Shown in pieces: positions 16,295-25,471 of a stretch of DNA of 54,084 bases; position 1 is the stretch's first letter; every line of letters starts with the position of its first letter. The stretch covers positions 1-54,084 of the forward strand of contig NZ_CALGNH010000010.1 in the NCBI RefSeq assembly GCF_937958655.1, in the 5' to 3' direction. Source of the stretch: an uncultured Winogradskyella sp. Lineage in GTDB: Bacteria > Bacteroidota > Bacteroidia > Flavobacteriales > Flavobacteriaceae. The position numbers and the translations under genes are program-made. The notes below the pieces were generated by a model. That model made no database searches, had not been told where the DNA came from, and worked only from the letters and a program-made list of their open reading frames with translations.

Positions 16295-17755
16295 TCATTT
16301 CTTTGGAATGTGCTTCAAAATCTCTAAAACAAACTCCCAATATTTCTGTATAGAAGAAATCTGAGCCCGTTCATCTGGTGAGTGGGCTCCTCTTATATTT
16401 GGACCAAAACTAATCATATCCATATCTGGGTAATTTTGACCAAGAATACCACATTCTAAACCTGCATGGCAGGCTGCTACATGAGGCTTTTCACCATTAT
16501 TTAAGCGCTCATAAATAGGCACCATAACTTTTAATATGTCTGAGTCCATATTTGGCGTCCAACCTGGATAATCACCTGAAAACTCTACGGTACAACCAGC
16601 AAGTTCAAAAGTTGCCTTTAGGGTATTAGCCATGTCCATTTTAGACGACTCTACAGAGCTTCGGGTTAAACACCCTATTTTTATAGCACCATCTTTAACA
16701 ATAACACGAGCAACGTTATTAGACGTTTCTACCAAATCTGCAATATCAGCACTCATACGATACACTCCATTGTGTGCTGCGTAAAGTGCTTTTACAATTA
16801 CGTCTTGTACGCTTGCTGGCATAACATGTTTTGGCATATCTGTTTGCTCAAATACAATCCGTAACTCTGGCTCCATAGTCTTTAGTTCTTTCTTAATAGT
16901 CTTAGACAAGGCCTCTAAAAGATTAAGAATAAGTGCTTTTTTATCCGATCTAAAAACAACAATAGCATTACTTTCTCTCGGTATGGCATTTCGCAAACTG
17001 CCACCATCAATTTCAGCTATTTTTAAATCTTCAATAACAGCAAATAGAAGTCGGTTCATAATTTTATTAGCATTACCTAAACCTTCATGTATTTGCATCC
17101 CAGAGTGTCCACCTTGTAAGCCTTTAACTTCAATTTTAAAGGCAGACTCACCTTCATTTGTAATTGGCTCTTGGGTATATGTACGCGTTGCTGTAACATC
17201 AATACCACCAGCACAACCGACTCCAATTTCGTCATCCTCTTCGGTATCTAAATTTAAAAGAATATCACCTTGTAACACACCACCTTTTAATCCCATTGCA
17301 CCTGTCATACCTGTTTCCTCATCTATAGTAAATAAAGCTTCTAAACTAGGATGTGCTATGGTTTCACTTTCTAGAATTGCCATTATTGTAGCAACACCTA
17401 AACCATTATCAGCTCCCAACGTAGTTCCTTTGGCTTTCACCCAATCGCCTTCTACATACATCTCAATACCTTGAGTATCAAAATTAAAATCGGTATCATT
17501 ATTCTTTTGATGAACCATGTCTAAATGCGATTGCATCACTACAGGTTTACGATCTTCCATACCTTTAGTTGCTGGCTTTCTTATAATTACATTACCAACT
17601 GCATCTTCAATAGTTTCTAAGCCTAAACGCTTACCAAAATCTTTCATAAATTTAATAACACGTTCTTCTTTTTTTGAAGGTCGCGGCACAGCATTTAAAT
17701 CTGCGAATTTATTCCAAAGTACTTTAGGTTCTAGCTCTCTTATCTCTTCACTCAT
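16295..17755 (-). CDS. pepD: Aminoacyl-histidine dipeptidase (PepD)
   Basis: 486 aa from the ATG at 17755; another ATG four codons earlier (17767) lies inside a hairpin and is less likely. M20-type zinc dipeptidase, cytosolic, cleaving Xaa-His and similar dipeptides. Metal and catalytic motifs: MQSHLDMVHQKN (His/Asp pair), LGADNGLGVA, FTIDEETGMTGAMGL, the LNLDTEEDDEIGVGCAGG segment, HAGLECGIL and GPNIRGAHSPDER at the C-terminus. Length agrees with E. coli PepD (485 aa). Single gene, convergent with the PPIase unit. Confidence 0.93.
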   Translation of the reverse strand: MSEEIRELEPKVLWNKFADLNAVPRPSKKEERVIKFMKDFGKRLGLETIEDAVGNVIIRKPATKGMEDRKPVVMQSHLDMVHQKNNDTDFNFDTQGIEMYVEGDWVKAKGTTLGADNGLGVATIMAILESETIAHPSLEALFTIDEETGMTGAMGLKGGVLQGDILLNLDTEEDDEIGVGCAGGIDVTATRTYTQEPITNEGESAFKIEVKGLQGGHSGMQIHEGLGNANKIMNRLLFAVIEDLKIAEIDGGSLRNAIPRESNAIVVFRSDKKALILNLLEALSKTIKKELKTMEPELRIVFEQTDMPKHVMPASVQDVIVKALYAAHNGVYRMSADIADLVETSNNVARVIVKDGAIKIGCLTRSSVESSKMDMANTLKATFELAGCTVEFSGDYPGWTPNMDSDILKVMVPIYERLNNGEKPHVAACHAGLECGILGQNYPDMDMISFGPNIRGAHSPDERAQISSIQKYWEFVLEILKHIPKK

Positions 17756-17762
17756 AGTTATG

Positions 17763-17776
17763 CCCACAAACGTGGG
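17763..17776. repeat. Small hairpin upstream of pepD
   Basis: CCCAC-AAAC-GTGGG inverted repeat directly in front of the preferred pepD start. In pepD mRNA it would form a stem 8 bases before the ATG at 17755 and would include the alternative ATG at 17767 at its foot. It may affect translation initiation. Confidence 0.5.
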
Positions 17777-17841
17777 TATCTTTTAAATTAATACAATAGT
17801 CTTTTGGATTGTAAAATTACGAAAACACGATATATTAATAG

Positions 17842-17882
17842 GTCATACCGTCCCGAAGTTTCGGTAGATTCAGCATCTCATG
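17842..17882. repeat. Dispersed intergenic repeat fragment
   Basis: GTCATACCGTCCCGAAG followed by TTTCGGTAGATTCAGCATCT and CATG. The GTCAT start, a short central hairpin (CCGAA-GT-TTCGG) and the ATTCAGCATCTCA tail resemble the GTCATTCC...GAATC-type repeats found between genes in many Flavobacteriaceae. Related elements are at 25362-25422, 41855-41950 and 43173-43248. Confidence 0.5.
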
Positions 17883-17962
17883 CTATAATATTCTTTAAAA
17901 ACGTAGATTTAACTTCACTCCAATTACACGCTACATAAAAACGAGGTATGCCAAGTTTTTTC

Positions 17963-17970
17963 TATTTTTG
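17963..17970 (+). promoter_or_regulatory. -7 box nearly abutting the DUF3810 start codon
   Basis: TATTTTTG fits TAnnTTTG and ends four bases before the ATG at 17975, which predicts a leaderless or almost leaderless transcript. Confidence 0.45.
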
Positions 17971-17974
17971 ATTT

Positions 17975-19042
17975 ATGCTGAAAAACAAAAAACTAGTCAT
18001 CACATTATTTCTTAGTGTTCAGATTTTATTGATTTCAATTTTAAAAAATTATCCAGAATTTGTTGAACAATTTTACAGCAATGGTCTCTACCTTTTTATT
18101 TCTAAGTTAATGCGCTATGTCTTTGGTTGGCTACCCATTTCTATTGGTGACATTTTGTACACATTAGCTGGTATATATATAATTAGATGGTTAATTATTA
18201 ATAGAAAACGCATAATTAAAGACACCAAAAATTGGTTGTTAGACGTTAGCGCTACCTTATCTATAGCCTATTTAGCATTTCATATGTTATGGGCATTAAA
18301 CTATTATAGACAACCGCTTTACAAATCGTTACAACTTAAAGCAGACTACTCAACCGAACAGTTAATAGACTTTACCAAACGACTCGTAGAAACGTCTAAT
18401 AAAATACACCAACAACTGGTTGTAAATGATACTATAAAAATAGAAATACCATATACTAAATCTGAAGTATTCTCAAAAGTAAAAACGGGTTATGATCATC
18501 TCGCTAAAACGTATCCGCAACTTAAATATAAGCCAGAAAGTATTAAGAATTCTATTTACAGTACACCTTTAACCTATATGGGCTTTGCAGGCTATTTTAA
18601 CCCTTTTACTAATGAAGCACAGGTAGACGCACTTATACCTCGGTATAAATTTATCACAACGTCTTGCCACGAAGTGGCTCATCAATTAGGTTATGCCGCA
18701 GAAAATGAAGCTAATTTTATTGGTTGCTTAGCGGCAATTAGTAATGAAGATCTCTATTTTAAATACTCTGGATACACTTTTGGACTCCGTCATTGCCTAG
18801 TCGAATTATATAGAAGAGACCAAGACGTCTACGAAGATATACTGGCTACTATAAATAAAGGTATTCTTAAAAATTATGAAGACGTTGCACTATTTTGGAA
18901 ATCTTATGAAAACCCTTTAGAACCAATTTTTGAAAAAACTTTTGACAATTTTCTAAAAGTTAATAACCAATCGGCAGGTATGAAAAGCTATAGTTACGTC
19001 GTAGCTCTATTGGTTAATTACTACAATAACAAACCTCTTTAA
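17975..19042 (+). CDS. DUF3810 membrane protein with zinc-protease-like motif
   Basis: 355 aa. Three hydrophobic segments in the first 115 residues (about 8-25, 45-72, 90-110), then a long soluble domain. FITTSCHEVAHQLGYAAENE contains HEVAH, an HExxH zinc-metalloprotease motif, followed by a possible third ligand in ENEANFIG. This matches the DUF3810 family. If active it would cut at or near the inner membrane; the substrate is unknown. Single gene, with the next start 79 bases away. Confidence 0.85.
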   Translation: MLKNKKLVITLFLSVQILLISILKNYPEFVEQFYSNGLYLFISKLMRYVFGWLPISIGDILYTLAGIYIIRWLIINRKRIIKDTKNWLLDVSATLSIAYLAFHMLWALNYYRQPLYKSLQLKADYSTEQLIDFTKRLVETSNKIHQQLVVNDTIKIEIPYTKSEVFSKVKTGYDHLAKTYPQLKYKPESIKNSIYSTPLTYMGFAGYFNPFTNEAQVDALIPRYKFITTSCHEVAHQLGYAAENEANFIGCLAAISNEDLYFKYSGYTFGLRHCLVELYRRDQDVYEDILATINKGILKNYEDVALFWKSYENPLEPIFEKTFDNFLKVNNQSAGMKSYSYVVALLVNYYNNKPL

Positions 19043-19121
19043 AACGTTAAATTAGTTTCTTAGGATTTCTCTTTTGTTGTTTATTCATTATCTTTAGAGG
19101 TACAAACAAATCAACTTATTT

Positions 19122-22112
19122 ATGACGAAAACACTTCTTCAACTGCTCATTTTTATGTGCAGTTTTTCACTATTTGCTCAAGATTACTTTCCGAGTAATA
19201 CAGGCGTTAAAGCAAACAACTCTAATTACACCGCATTTACCAATGCAACCATACATGTATCGCCAACAGAAACTCTAAATAATGCCACACTTTTAATAAA
19301 AGATGGCAAAGTTGTAAAAGTAGGAACAGCGATTAATATACCTAAAAATACTACTAAAATAGACCTTACTGGTAAACGTATTTACCCTTCTTTTATTGAC
19401 CTCTACACAACCTTTGGCGTTAAAAAACCAGAACGCGGTGGCACTGGCCCACGTTATGGCGCAGGCCGCAGTGGTTTTTATTGGAACGACCACATTATGC
19501 CAGAACAAGATGTAATGGCAAGCTTTACATACGATAGTAAAACAGCTTCACAGATGCACCAACTTGGTTTTGGTGTTGTTAATACACATTTGCCAGATGG
19601 TATTGCACGAGGTACTGGTGCACTCATAGCATTAAATAATGATGCCGATAACTCTAAGCGTGTTATAGACGGTGAGACAACGCAACATTTTTCGTTTACT
19701 AAAAGTGTTACGTCTCGCCAAGCTTATCCATCCTCAATTATGGGAAGTATGGCATTGCTCAGACAAATGTATAACGACGCTAGTTGGTATGCCAATGATA
19801 ACGCAGATACTAAAGATTTAGCACTAGAGGCTTTAAATGGGAATAAAAAATTATTACAAATTTTTGAAGCTGGCAGCAGAGCAAATTTAATGCGAGCAGA
19901 CAAGGTTGGAGATGATTCTAACGTGCAATACACAATTGTAGGTGGTGGTGACGAATATGAACGTATTAACGAAGTTAAGCGTACAAATGCTACTATCATT
20001 TTACCAATTAATTTTAGACTCGCCTATGACGTTGATAATGCATTACTAGCGTCTACACTTTCGTTAAGCGATATGCGTGCGTGGAACCAAGAACCGCATA
20101 ACCCAAGACTTTTAGCCGAGAATGCTATTAATTTTACACTAACAACCCACGGTTTAAAATCCAAAAAATCCTTTAAATCTAATTTAATGAAAGCCATAGA
20201 AAGTGGGCTTTCAAAACAAAAGGCTTTAGAAGCCTTAACTACTGTACCAGCTAAATTATTGGGTAAATCTGACGTATTAGGAACCTTAAAGTCTGGCAGT
20301 TATGCCAATTTCTTAATCACCTCTGGTGATGTTTTTGATAAAAAAACAACCTTGTTTGAAAATTGGGTTCAAGGCACACCACATACTATTAACGCTTTAA
20401 ACGTTAGAGATATTGATGGTGATTATACTTTTAAACTCGCAGGTAACGACTACAAGCTTTCAATTTCAGGTAGCACGTCAAAACCTAATGCAAAAATAGA
20501 AAGTGGTACTAATAGCTTGGGAACTAAAATAAATTATGCAGACGACTGGGTTAATCTCACTTTTAAAACAGCCGATAGTTTAAAAAAAGAGTATATCCGT
20601 GTTGTTGCTAACACAGCAAGTGGTAATGGTCTTAACGGTAAAGCCATACTTCCTAACGGAAACGAGCTAACGTTTTACGCCAGTAAAACTCAAAACGTAG
20701 CTGATATCAAAATAATAGATAAAAACGATAAGCCCTCTAAAATTAATGATGTGTTTATGAGTCCGATTACCTATCCCAATCTAGCATTTGGTTTTAATAC
20801 AAAACCACAGTCAGAAACCTTATTATTTAAAAATGCTACGGTTTGGACCAACGAAAGTGATGGTATTCTTGAAAACACAGACGTATTAATCAAAGATGGA
20901 AAGATTGCTAAAATTGGTAAAGACCTCTTTAGCAAAAATGCTACAGTAATTGATGCCACAGGAAAACACATTACTGCAGGTATTATAGACGAACACTCGC
21001 ATATTGCAGCTGCATCTATTAATGAAGGTGGTCATAATTCTTCAGCAGAGGTAACAATTGAAGATGTTATCGACGATGAAGATATTGACATCTACCGTAA
21101 TCTTGCTGGCGGAGTCACTTCAATTCAGATATTGCATGGCTCTGCTAATCCTATTGGTGGACGTTCAGCCATAATAAAACTAAAATGGGGAGAAGCTGCT
21201 GACGATTTGGTATATGCTAATTCTCCAAAGTTCATAAAGTTTGCTTTGGGCGAAAATGTGAAGCAATCGCGCTCTAGTAGGAATGAACGTTTCCCACAAT
21301 CAAGGATGGGCGTAGAACAAGTATTTATGGATTACTTCACTAGAGCAAAAGCTTACAACGATGCAAAGAAAAGTGGTAAACCGTATCGTAAAGATGCCGA
21401 AATGGAGGTGTTAACCGAAATTTTAAATAAAGAACGCTTTATCTCTTGCCACTCTTATGTTCAAAGTGAAATTAATATGTTAATGAAGGTTGCTGAAAAA
21501 TTCAATTTTAACATCAACACCTTCACCCATATTTTAGAAGGTTATAAAGTTGCTGATAAAATGAAAGATCATGGAGTTGGTGGTTCTACGTTTAGCGATT
21601 GGTGGGCTTATAAATATGAAGTGAATGATGCTATACCATACAACGCAGCCATTATGCATAATGCAGGAGTTGTTGTTGCTATAAATAGTGATGATGCAGA
21701 GATGTCTCGTCGTTTAAATCAAGAAGCAGCGAAATCTATCAAATATGGTGGCGTTAGTGAAGAAGATGCCTTAAAGTTTGTAACCTTAAATCCTGCAAAA
21801 CTATTGCATTTAGACGACCGTGTTGGTAGTCTCAAGGTTGGTAAAGATGCAGATGTAGTTCTATGGTCTGACCATCCGCTATCAATTTATGCAAAAGCAG
21901 AAAAAACAATTATTGAAGGTGTTACCTATTTCGACATTGAAAAAGATAAACAAATGCGTGACTCCATTAAGAAAGAAAAAAGCGAGCTCGTGCGTCTAAT
22001 GCTTCAAGATAAAAACAAGGGTCTAAAGACACAGCCCATTAAAAAGAAAGAAAAAGAGCTATTGCATTGCGATTCTATGGACAATGAACATTCAACTCAT
22101 AATCACAACTAA
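19122..22112 (+). CDS. Exported double amidohydrolase-like protein
   Basis: 996 aa with signal peptide (cut near FAQ, residue 20). It holds two amidohydrolase units. The first (about 35-430) has the flanking beta-sandwich strands (LLIKDGKVVKVG) but IDLYTTFG where the HxH metal site should be. The second (about 565-965) has DEHSHIAAAS (HxH), then ISCHSYVQSE, FTHILEGYK and NSDDAEMSRR, the usual set of metal ligands, ending in GSLKVGKDADVVLWSDHPLS. So one half is probably catalytic and one is structural. The His-rich tail is HSTHNHN. The next gene, 12 bases away, is a related single-unit protein. Substrate unknown, possibly cyclic amides or peptides. Confidence 0.85.
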   Translation: MTKTLLQLLIFMCSFSLFAQDYFPSNTGVKANNSNYTAFTNATIHVSPTETLNNATLLIKDGKVVKVGTAINIPKNTTKIDLTGKRIYPSFIDLYTTFGVKKPERGGTGPRYGAGRSGFYWNDHIMPEQDVMASFTYDSKTASQMHQLGFGVVNTHLPDGIARGTGALIALNNDADNSKRVIDGETTQHFSFTKSVTSRQAYPSSIMGSMALLRQMYNDASWYANDNADTKDLALEALNGNKKLLQIFEAGSRANLMRADKVGDDSNVQYTIVGGGDEYERINEVKRTNATIILPINFRLAYDVDNALLASTLSLSDMRAWNQEPHNPRLLAENAINFTLTTHGLKSKKSFKSNLMKAIESGLSKQKALEALTTVPAKLLGKSDVLGTLKSGSYANFLITSGDVFDKKTTLFENWVQGTPHTINALNVRDIDGDYTFKLAGNDYKLSISGSTSKPNAKIESGTNSLGTKINYADDWVNLTFKTADSLKKEYIRVVANTASGNGLNGKAILPNGNELTFYASKTQNVADIKIIDKNDKPSKINDVFMSPITYPNLAFGFNTKPQSETLLFKNATVWTNESDGILENTDVLIKDGKIAKIGKDLFSKNATVIDATGKHITAGIIDEHSHIAAASINEGGHNSSAEVTIEDVIDDEDIDIYRNLAGGVTSIQILHGSANPIGGRSAIIKLKWGEAADDLVYANSPKFIKFALGENVKQSRSSRNERFPQSRMGVEQVFMDYFTRAKAYNDAKKSGKPYRKDAEMEVLTEILNKERFISCHSYVQSEINMLMKVAEKFNFNINTFTHILEGYKVADKMKDHGVGGSTFSDWWAYKYEVNDAIPYNAAIMHNAGVVVAINSDDAEMSRRLNQEAAKSIKYGGVSEEDALKFVTLNPAKLLHLDDRVGSLKVGKDADVVLWSDHPLSIYAKAEKTIIEGVTYFDIEKDKQMRDSIKKEKSELVRLMLQDKNKGLKTQPIKKKEKELLHCDSMDNEHSTHNHN

Positions 22113-22124
22113 AATTAAAATCAA

Positions 22125-23432
22125 ATGAAACTACTAAATAAAATAAATAGCGTATTGTTTTTGTTGTGTATAAGCTTAAGTTTTGCACAGCAAACACCAG
22201 CACCTGAGCAAACTAAAGATTTTGCAATAGTTGGTGCAACAGTACACGTAGGCAATGGTGACGTTATAGAAAATAGCATTATTGTAGTAAGTAATGGTAA
22301 AATCACAACCATCGGACTTGCTGATTCTACACCAGTAACAAAGCAAGCTATAGATATTATTGATGCCAAAGGCAAGCATGTTTACCCAGGCTTTATAGTA
22401 TCAAATGGCACCTTAGGTTTGGTAGAAGTTGATGCTGTGAAGGCGTCTAACGATTTATCAGAAATGGGCACTTTTAATCCACATGTTAGAAGTATTATAG
22501 CTTACAATGCAGAGTCTAAAGTCATAGAATCTATGCGTCCCAACGGAGTACTTTTAGGACAGGTTGTACCTAGAGGTGGACGCATTACAGGTACCTCATC
22601 GATTGTACAATACGACGCTTGGAACTGGGAAGACGCCGCCATTAAAACAGACGATGGTATCCATATTAATTGGCCAAACGGCTTTAGCAGAGGACGTTGG
22701 TGGCTGGGTGAAGACCCAAGTCTAAAACCAAATAAGGACTATTCTAAACAGGTTAAGGAACTTACCGATTACTTTAACGAAGCTAAAAGCCATAATAATG
22801 GAGAAAAAAAAGAAACCAATCTACCATACGAAGCTATGGCTGGTCTGTTTAACGGTTCAAAACATTTATACATAAATGCTGGTGACGAAAAAGGAATAAC
22901 AGACGCTGTAAATTTTGCAAAATCCCAAGGGGTTTCTAAGGTTACTATTGTAGGTGGTTATCAAGCCAGTAAAGTTGCTAATTTGCTGAAACAAAATAAC
23001 GTTTCAGTAATGTTACAGCGCGTACATACAAGACCAGAATTAGAAGATGATGATTATGATTATACTTTTAAACAAGCTAAAGCGTTAGTAGATGCAGGTG
23101 TGTTGGTAGCTCTAGAGCCTAGTGGACAAATGGAACGTATGAATTCTAGAAATTTACCTTTCTATGCAGGCACTACGGTTGCTTATGGCTTAACTAATGA
23201 GCAGGCTCTGCAATTAATCACTAGCAATGCCGCCAAAATTATGGGTATTGATGATATGTATGGCACCTTAGAAAAAGGTAAAAGTGCAACACTATTTATA
23301 AGTGAAGGCGATGCTTTAGATATGCGTACTAATTTAGTGACTCATGCCTTTATTGATGGTAGATCTTTAAGTTTAGAATCTCACCAAACTACACTTTGGA
23401 AGCGTTATGCCGAAAAGTATGGACAGAACTAG
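22125..23432 (+). CDS. Exported amidohydrolase-like protein lacking the HxH site
   Basis: 435 aa with a signal peptide ending near FAQ (residue 21). Overall layout is amidohydrolase-like: N-terminal strands with IIVVSNGKITTIGL, VYPGFIVSNGTLGLVEV in place of the HxH strand, and the C-terminal NAAKIMGIDDMYGTLEKGKS signature. HxH is replaced by VSN, and the other usual His ligands are not visible, so metal catalysis is doubtful. It resembles the N-terminal unit of the preceding 996-aa protein. Co-transcribed (12-base gap) and probably a partner of it. Confidence 0.82.
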   Translation: MKLLNKINSVLFLLCISLSFAQQTPAPEQTKDFAIVGATVHVGNGDVIENSIIVVSNGKITTIGLADSTPVTKQAIDIIDAKGKHVYPGFIVSNGTLGLVEVDAVKASNDLSEMGTFNPHVRSIIAYNAESKVIESMRPNGVLLGQVVPRGGRITGTSSIVQYDAWNWEDAAIKTDDGIHINWPNGFSRGRWWLGEDPSLKPNKDYSKQVKELTDYFNEAKSHNNGEKKETNLPYEAMAGLFNGSKHLYINAGDEKGITDAVNFAKSQGVSKVTIVGGYQASKVANLLKQNNVSVMLQRVHTRPELEDDDYDYTFKQAKALVDAGVLVALEPSGQMERMNSRNLPFYAGTTVAYGLTNEQALQLITSNAAKIMGIDDMYGTLEKGKSATLFISEGDALDMRTNLVTHAFIDGRSLSLESHQTTLWKRYAEKYGQN

Positions 23433-23565
23433 AAATTGAAGGAACATACAATTTCAGTACTATTAGAATTTATTGCAGAAATAGCTATAGGCACTACTAA
23501 AATTACATAAATAGTTACAGTATTAATTGTAATCATATTTATAGTTTTACTTTTGTGATAAGACT

Positions 23566-23597
23566 AAAAAAAGCGAGCCAATTGGCTCGCTTTTTTT
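23566..23597. terminator. Bidirectional rho-independent terminator
   Basis: Perfect 32-base palindrome: A7, GCGAGCCAA and its complement, T7. Placed 134 bases past the amidohydrolase stop and 83 past the convergent lipoprotein gene. The 133 bases before it show no gene. Confidence 0.92.
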
Positions 23598-23679
23598 GCA
23601 TTCTGAACTAGGTTCAGAGTCTTCACTTTAAAACTTATAATTAGCTACTGAAATAAATTCAGATTGACAATACGGAATT

Positions 23680-24477
23680 CTATTCTATTATTTTCGCTCC
23701 TTCTGGCTTTGCGAATATTTTCTCGTCTGGTGCTTCTTCACCTAGTACAATATCCTTAAAATTAACGGTATTTCTTAATTCTGTTGGCACATTATCTTCA
23801 ACGTTGTACCAACTAATACTACTTGGTAATATTAGTCCATTAACCGTTTGCCAGTCATTATAGCGTATATACTTAAAGTTTGTGCTTTTTTCATTCTTAC
23901 CAAAGGTTACTGTATAGCTCAACCATTTCATTTGGCCAGTTTCAGCATTATAATAGACAACATATTGGTCATCTGGTGAAACTCCAATTCCAGCTTCATA
24001 AGAGATTAAAATCCCAGGATAACTTTTACCTTCAAAAACTAAAGGCTCTACATCTTCATAAATAATACCTTCATCACCAACAATAAAAGGCATCGCATAG
24101 AAATACATCATTAAACCTTTATAGAACTTGGCATTACCCTTATATTCTTGATTATCTTTTTCATTCAACCATAGCGTTGCACCATCGTATCCCATGGCGT
24201 AGCTTGGTGTATCTATAAGTTCAGCTCTTGTTTTTAAATTAGTGGTAGTTACCTCTTTACCATTGGGTTTATCCATGGTAAAGGCTAAAGTTTTCATTTT
24301 ATTCCAGGTATCAATACCACCATGCGCATCAAAAACTTTGGCAATAGTTTTAGGATAGATGCTTGTAGTAATATCTTCTTTAGTAACCGTTTCAATAACA
24401 GTGGACTGTGGCTTAGTATCATTTTTACACGCAGTGATTAAAATTGTAAAAAGAGATAGAAATAGTAAATTTTTCAT
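23680..24477 (-). CDS. DUF6503-like lipoprotein
   Basis: 265 aa. Lipoprotein signal with Cys at about 17 (LITACKNDT). The mature part starts KVFDAHGGIDTWNKMKTLAF, typical of a large Bacteroidota group of LolA/outer-membrane-lipoprotein-sorting-like proteins (DUF6503), and continues with beta-strand-rich sequence (YVVYYNAETGQMKWLSYTVT). It probably binds a hydrophobic ligand in the periplasm. Single gene with a divergent promoter shared with the trmH-like gene. Confidence 0.7.
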   Translation of the reverse strand: MKNLLFLSLFTILITACKNDTKPQSTVIETVTKEDITTSIYPKTIAKVFDAHGGIDTWNKMKTLAFTMDKPNGKEVTTTNLKTRAELIDTPSYAMGYDGATLWLNEKDNQEYKGNAKFYKGLMMYFYAMPFIVGDEGIIYEDVEPLVFEGKSYPGILISYEAGIGVSPDDQYVVYYNAETGQMKWLSYTVTFGKNEKSTNFKYIRYNDWQTVNGLILPSSISWYNVEDNVPTELRNTVNFKDIVLGEEAPDEKIFAKPEGAKIIE

Positions 24478-24516
24478 GATATGGTTTTAGTAGTTATTTA
24501 GACGAATAAATAAATC

Positions 24517-24535
24517 CAAAATTACATTACTTTTG
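24517..24535. promoter_or_regulatory. Divergent pair of -7 boxes
   Basis: Two TAnnTTTG boxes face apart within 19 bases: TAATTTTG on the minus strand (24524-24517, for the lipoprotein gene) and TACTTTTG on the plus strand (24528-24535, for the methyltransferase gene, 8 bases before its ATG). The two transcription starts would lie very close together. Confidence 0.5.
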
Positions 24536-24543
24536 TTGTTATT

Positions 24544-25341
24544 ATGATAAAAAGCATAACAAGTCCTCAAAATCCTTTAATAAAACAATTGGTCCTTTTA
24601 AAGGATAAGTCTAGGCAACGTAAAAAAACAGCGCAATTTCTTATTGAAGGCAAACGCGAACTGTCTTTAGCCATAAAAGGTGGTTATATTATTAAAACAC
24701 TATTGTTTTTCCCTGACTTATTTTCTGAGAGTGAAGCTAAAGCTATGACACAGTATGATATTTCGATTATTGAAATATCAAAAGAAGTTTTCCAAAAATT
24801 AGCACATAGAGCCACTACCGAAGGTGTTATAGCTGTGGTAAATTCAAAATTTCATACGCTACAAAATTTAAAACTTACTTCTAAAAATCCATTACTTTTA
24901 GTAACTGAAGCACCCGAAAAACCAGGAAATATAGGTGCACTTTTAAGAACTGCCGATGCCGCTAATATTGATGCGGTGATTATAGCAAATCCTAAATCAG
25001 ATTTATATAATCCAAATATAATACGCTCTAGTGTTGGTTGTGTCTTTACTACAGAAATTGCCATTGCAAGTTCTAAAGATGTTATAGCTTTCCTTAAGAA
25101 ACTTAATTTTAATATTTTCTCTGCTATTTTGCAAGAATCTGAGCCATATCATCAGCAAGATTACAGATTACCTACGGCCATTGTTGTTGGTACAGAAGCT
25201 ACAGGATTAACACAAGAGTGGAGAGATGCCGCAACCCAAAATATTAGTATACCCATGCAAGGAGTTATAGATTCTATGAATGTTTCTGTTGCTGCCGGAA
25301 TTCTTATTTTTGAAGCCAAAAGACAACGAAATTTTAAATAA
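24544..25341 (+). CDS. TrmH/SpoU-family RNA methyltransferase
   Basis: 265 aa, cytosolic. An N-terminal substrate-binding domain (KDKSRQRKKTAQFLIEGKRE) precedes the SPOUT methyltransferase domain. The three family motifs are visible: TEAPEKPGNIGALLRTADAA (motif 1), IVVGTEATGLTQEW (motif 2) and IPMQGVIDSMNVSVAAGILI (motif 3, which forms the SAM knot). Methylates a ribose 2'-OH of rRNA or tRNA; the target nucleotide cannot be told from sequence. Confidence 0.92.
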   Translation: MIKSITSPQNPLIKQLVLLKDKSRQRKKTAQFLIEGKRELSLAIKGGYIIKTLLFFPDLFSESEAKAMTQYDISIIEISKEVFQKLAHRATTEGVIAVVNSKFHTLQNLKLTSKNPLLLVTEAPEKPGNIGALLRTADAANIDAVIIANPKSDLYNPNIIRSSVGCVFTTEIAIASSKDVIAFLKKLNFNIFSAILQESEPYHQQDYRLPTAIVVGTEATGLTQEWRDAATQNISIPMQGVIDSMNVSVAAGILIFEAKRQRNFK

Positions 25342-25361
25342 ATAGTATAGCGAAGACAATA

Positions 25362-25422
25362 GGACAAAGCAATCTTTAAATTGAAAATCATAAAGAAAAG
25401 AGTACTTCGTATCTCGCAATGA
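25362..25422. repeat. Dispersed intergenic repeat fragment
   Basis: GACAAAGCAATCT near the left and TACTTCGTATCTCGCAATGAC near the right are forms of the 'gcaatct ... cttcgt-ctcgcaatgac' intergenic repeats that are widespread in Flavobacteriaceae. Assigned from memory of such repeats, not from a search. Confidence 0.4.
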
Positions 25423-25426
25423 CCCT

Positions 25427-25468
25427 TAATTTTGAATTTTGAGATTTAAAATTTTAAATTGAAATTTT
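25427..25468. repeat. Degenerate 7-bp tandem array, six units
   Basis: Six consecutive 7-base units in phase: TAATTTT, GAATTTT, GAGATTT, AAAATTT, TAAATTG, AAATTTT. They end four bases before the M48 protease start codon. The low complexity makes chance periodicity possible. Confidence 0.45.
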
Positions 25469-25471
25469 TAT

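Noticed and set aside
16983..17474. 163-codon frame on the plus strand opposite pepD.
   Set aside because: It is the shadow of a well-supported gene on the other strand, with Pro/Ser-rich sequence and no family features.
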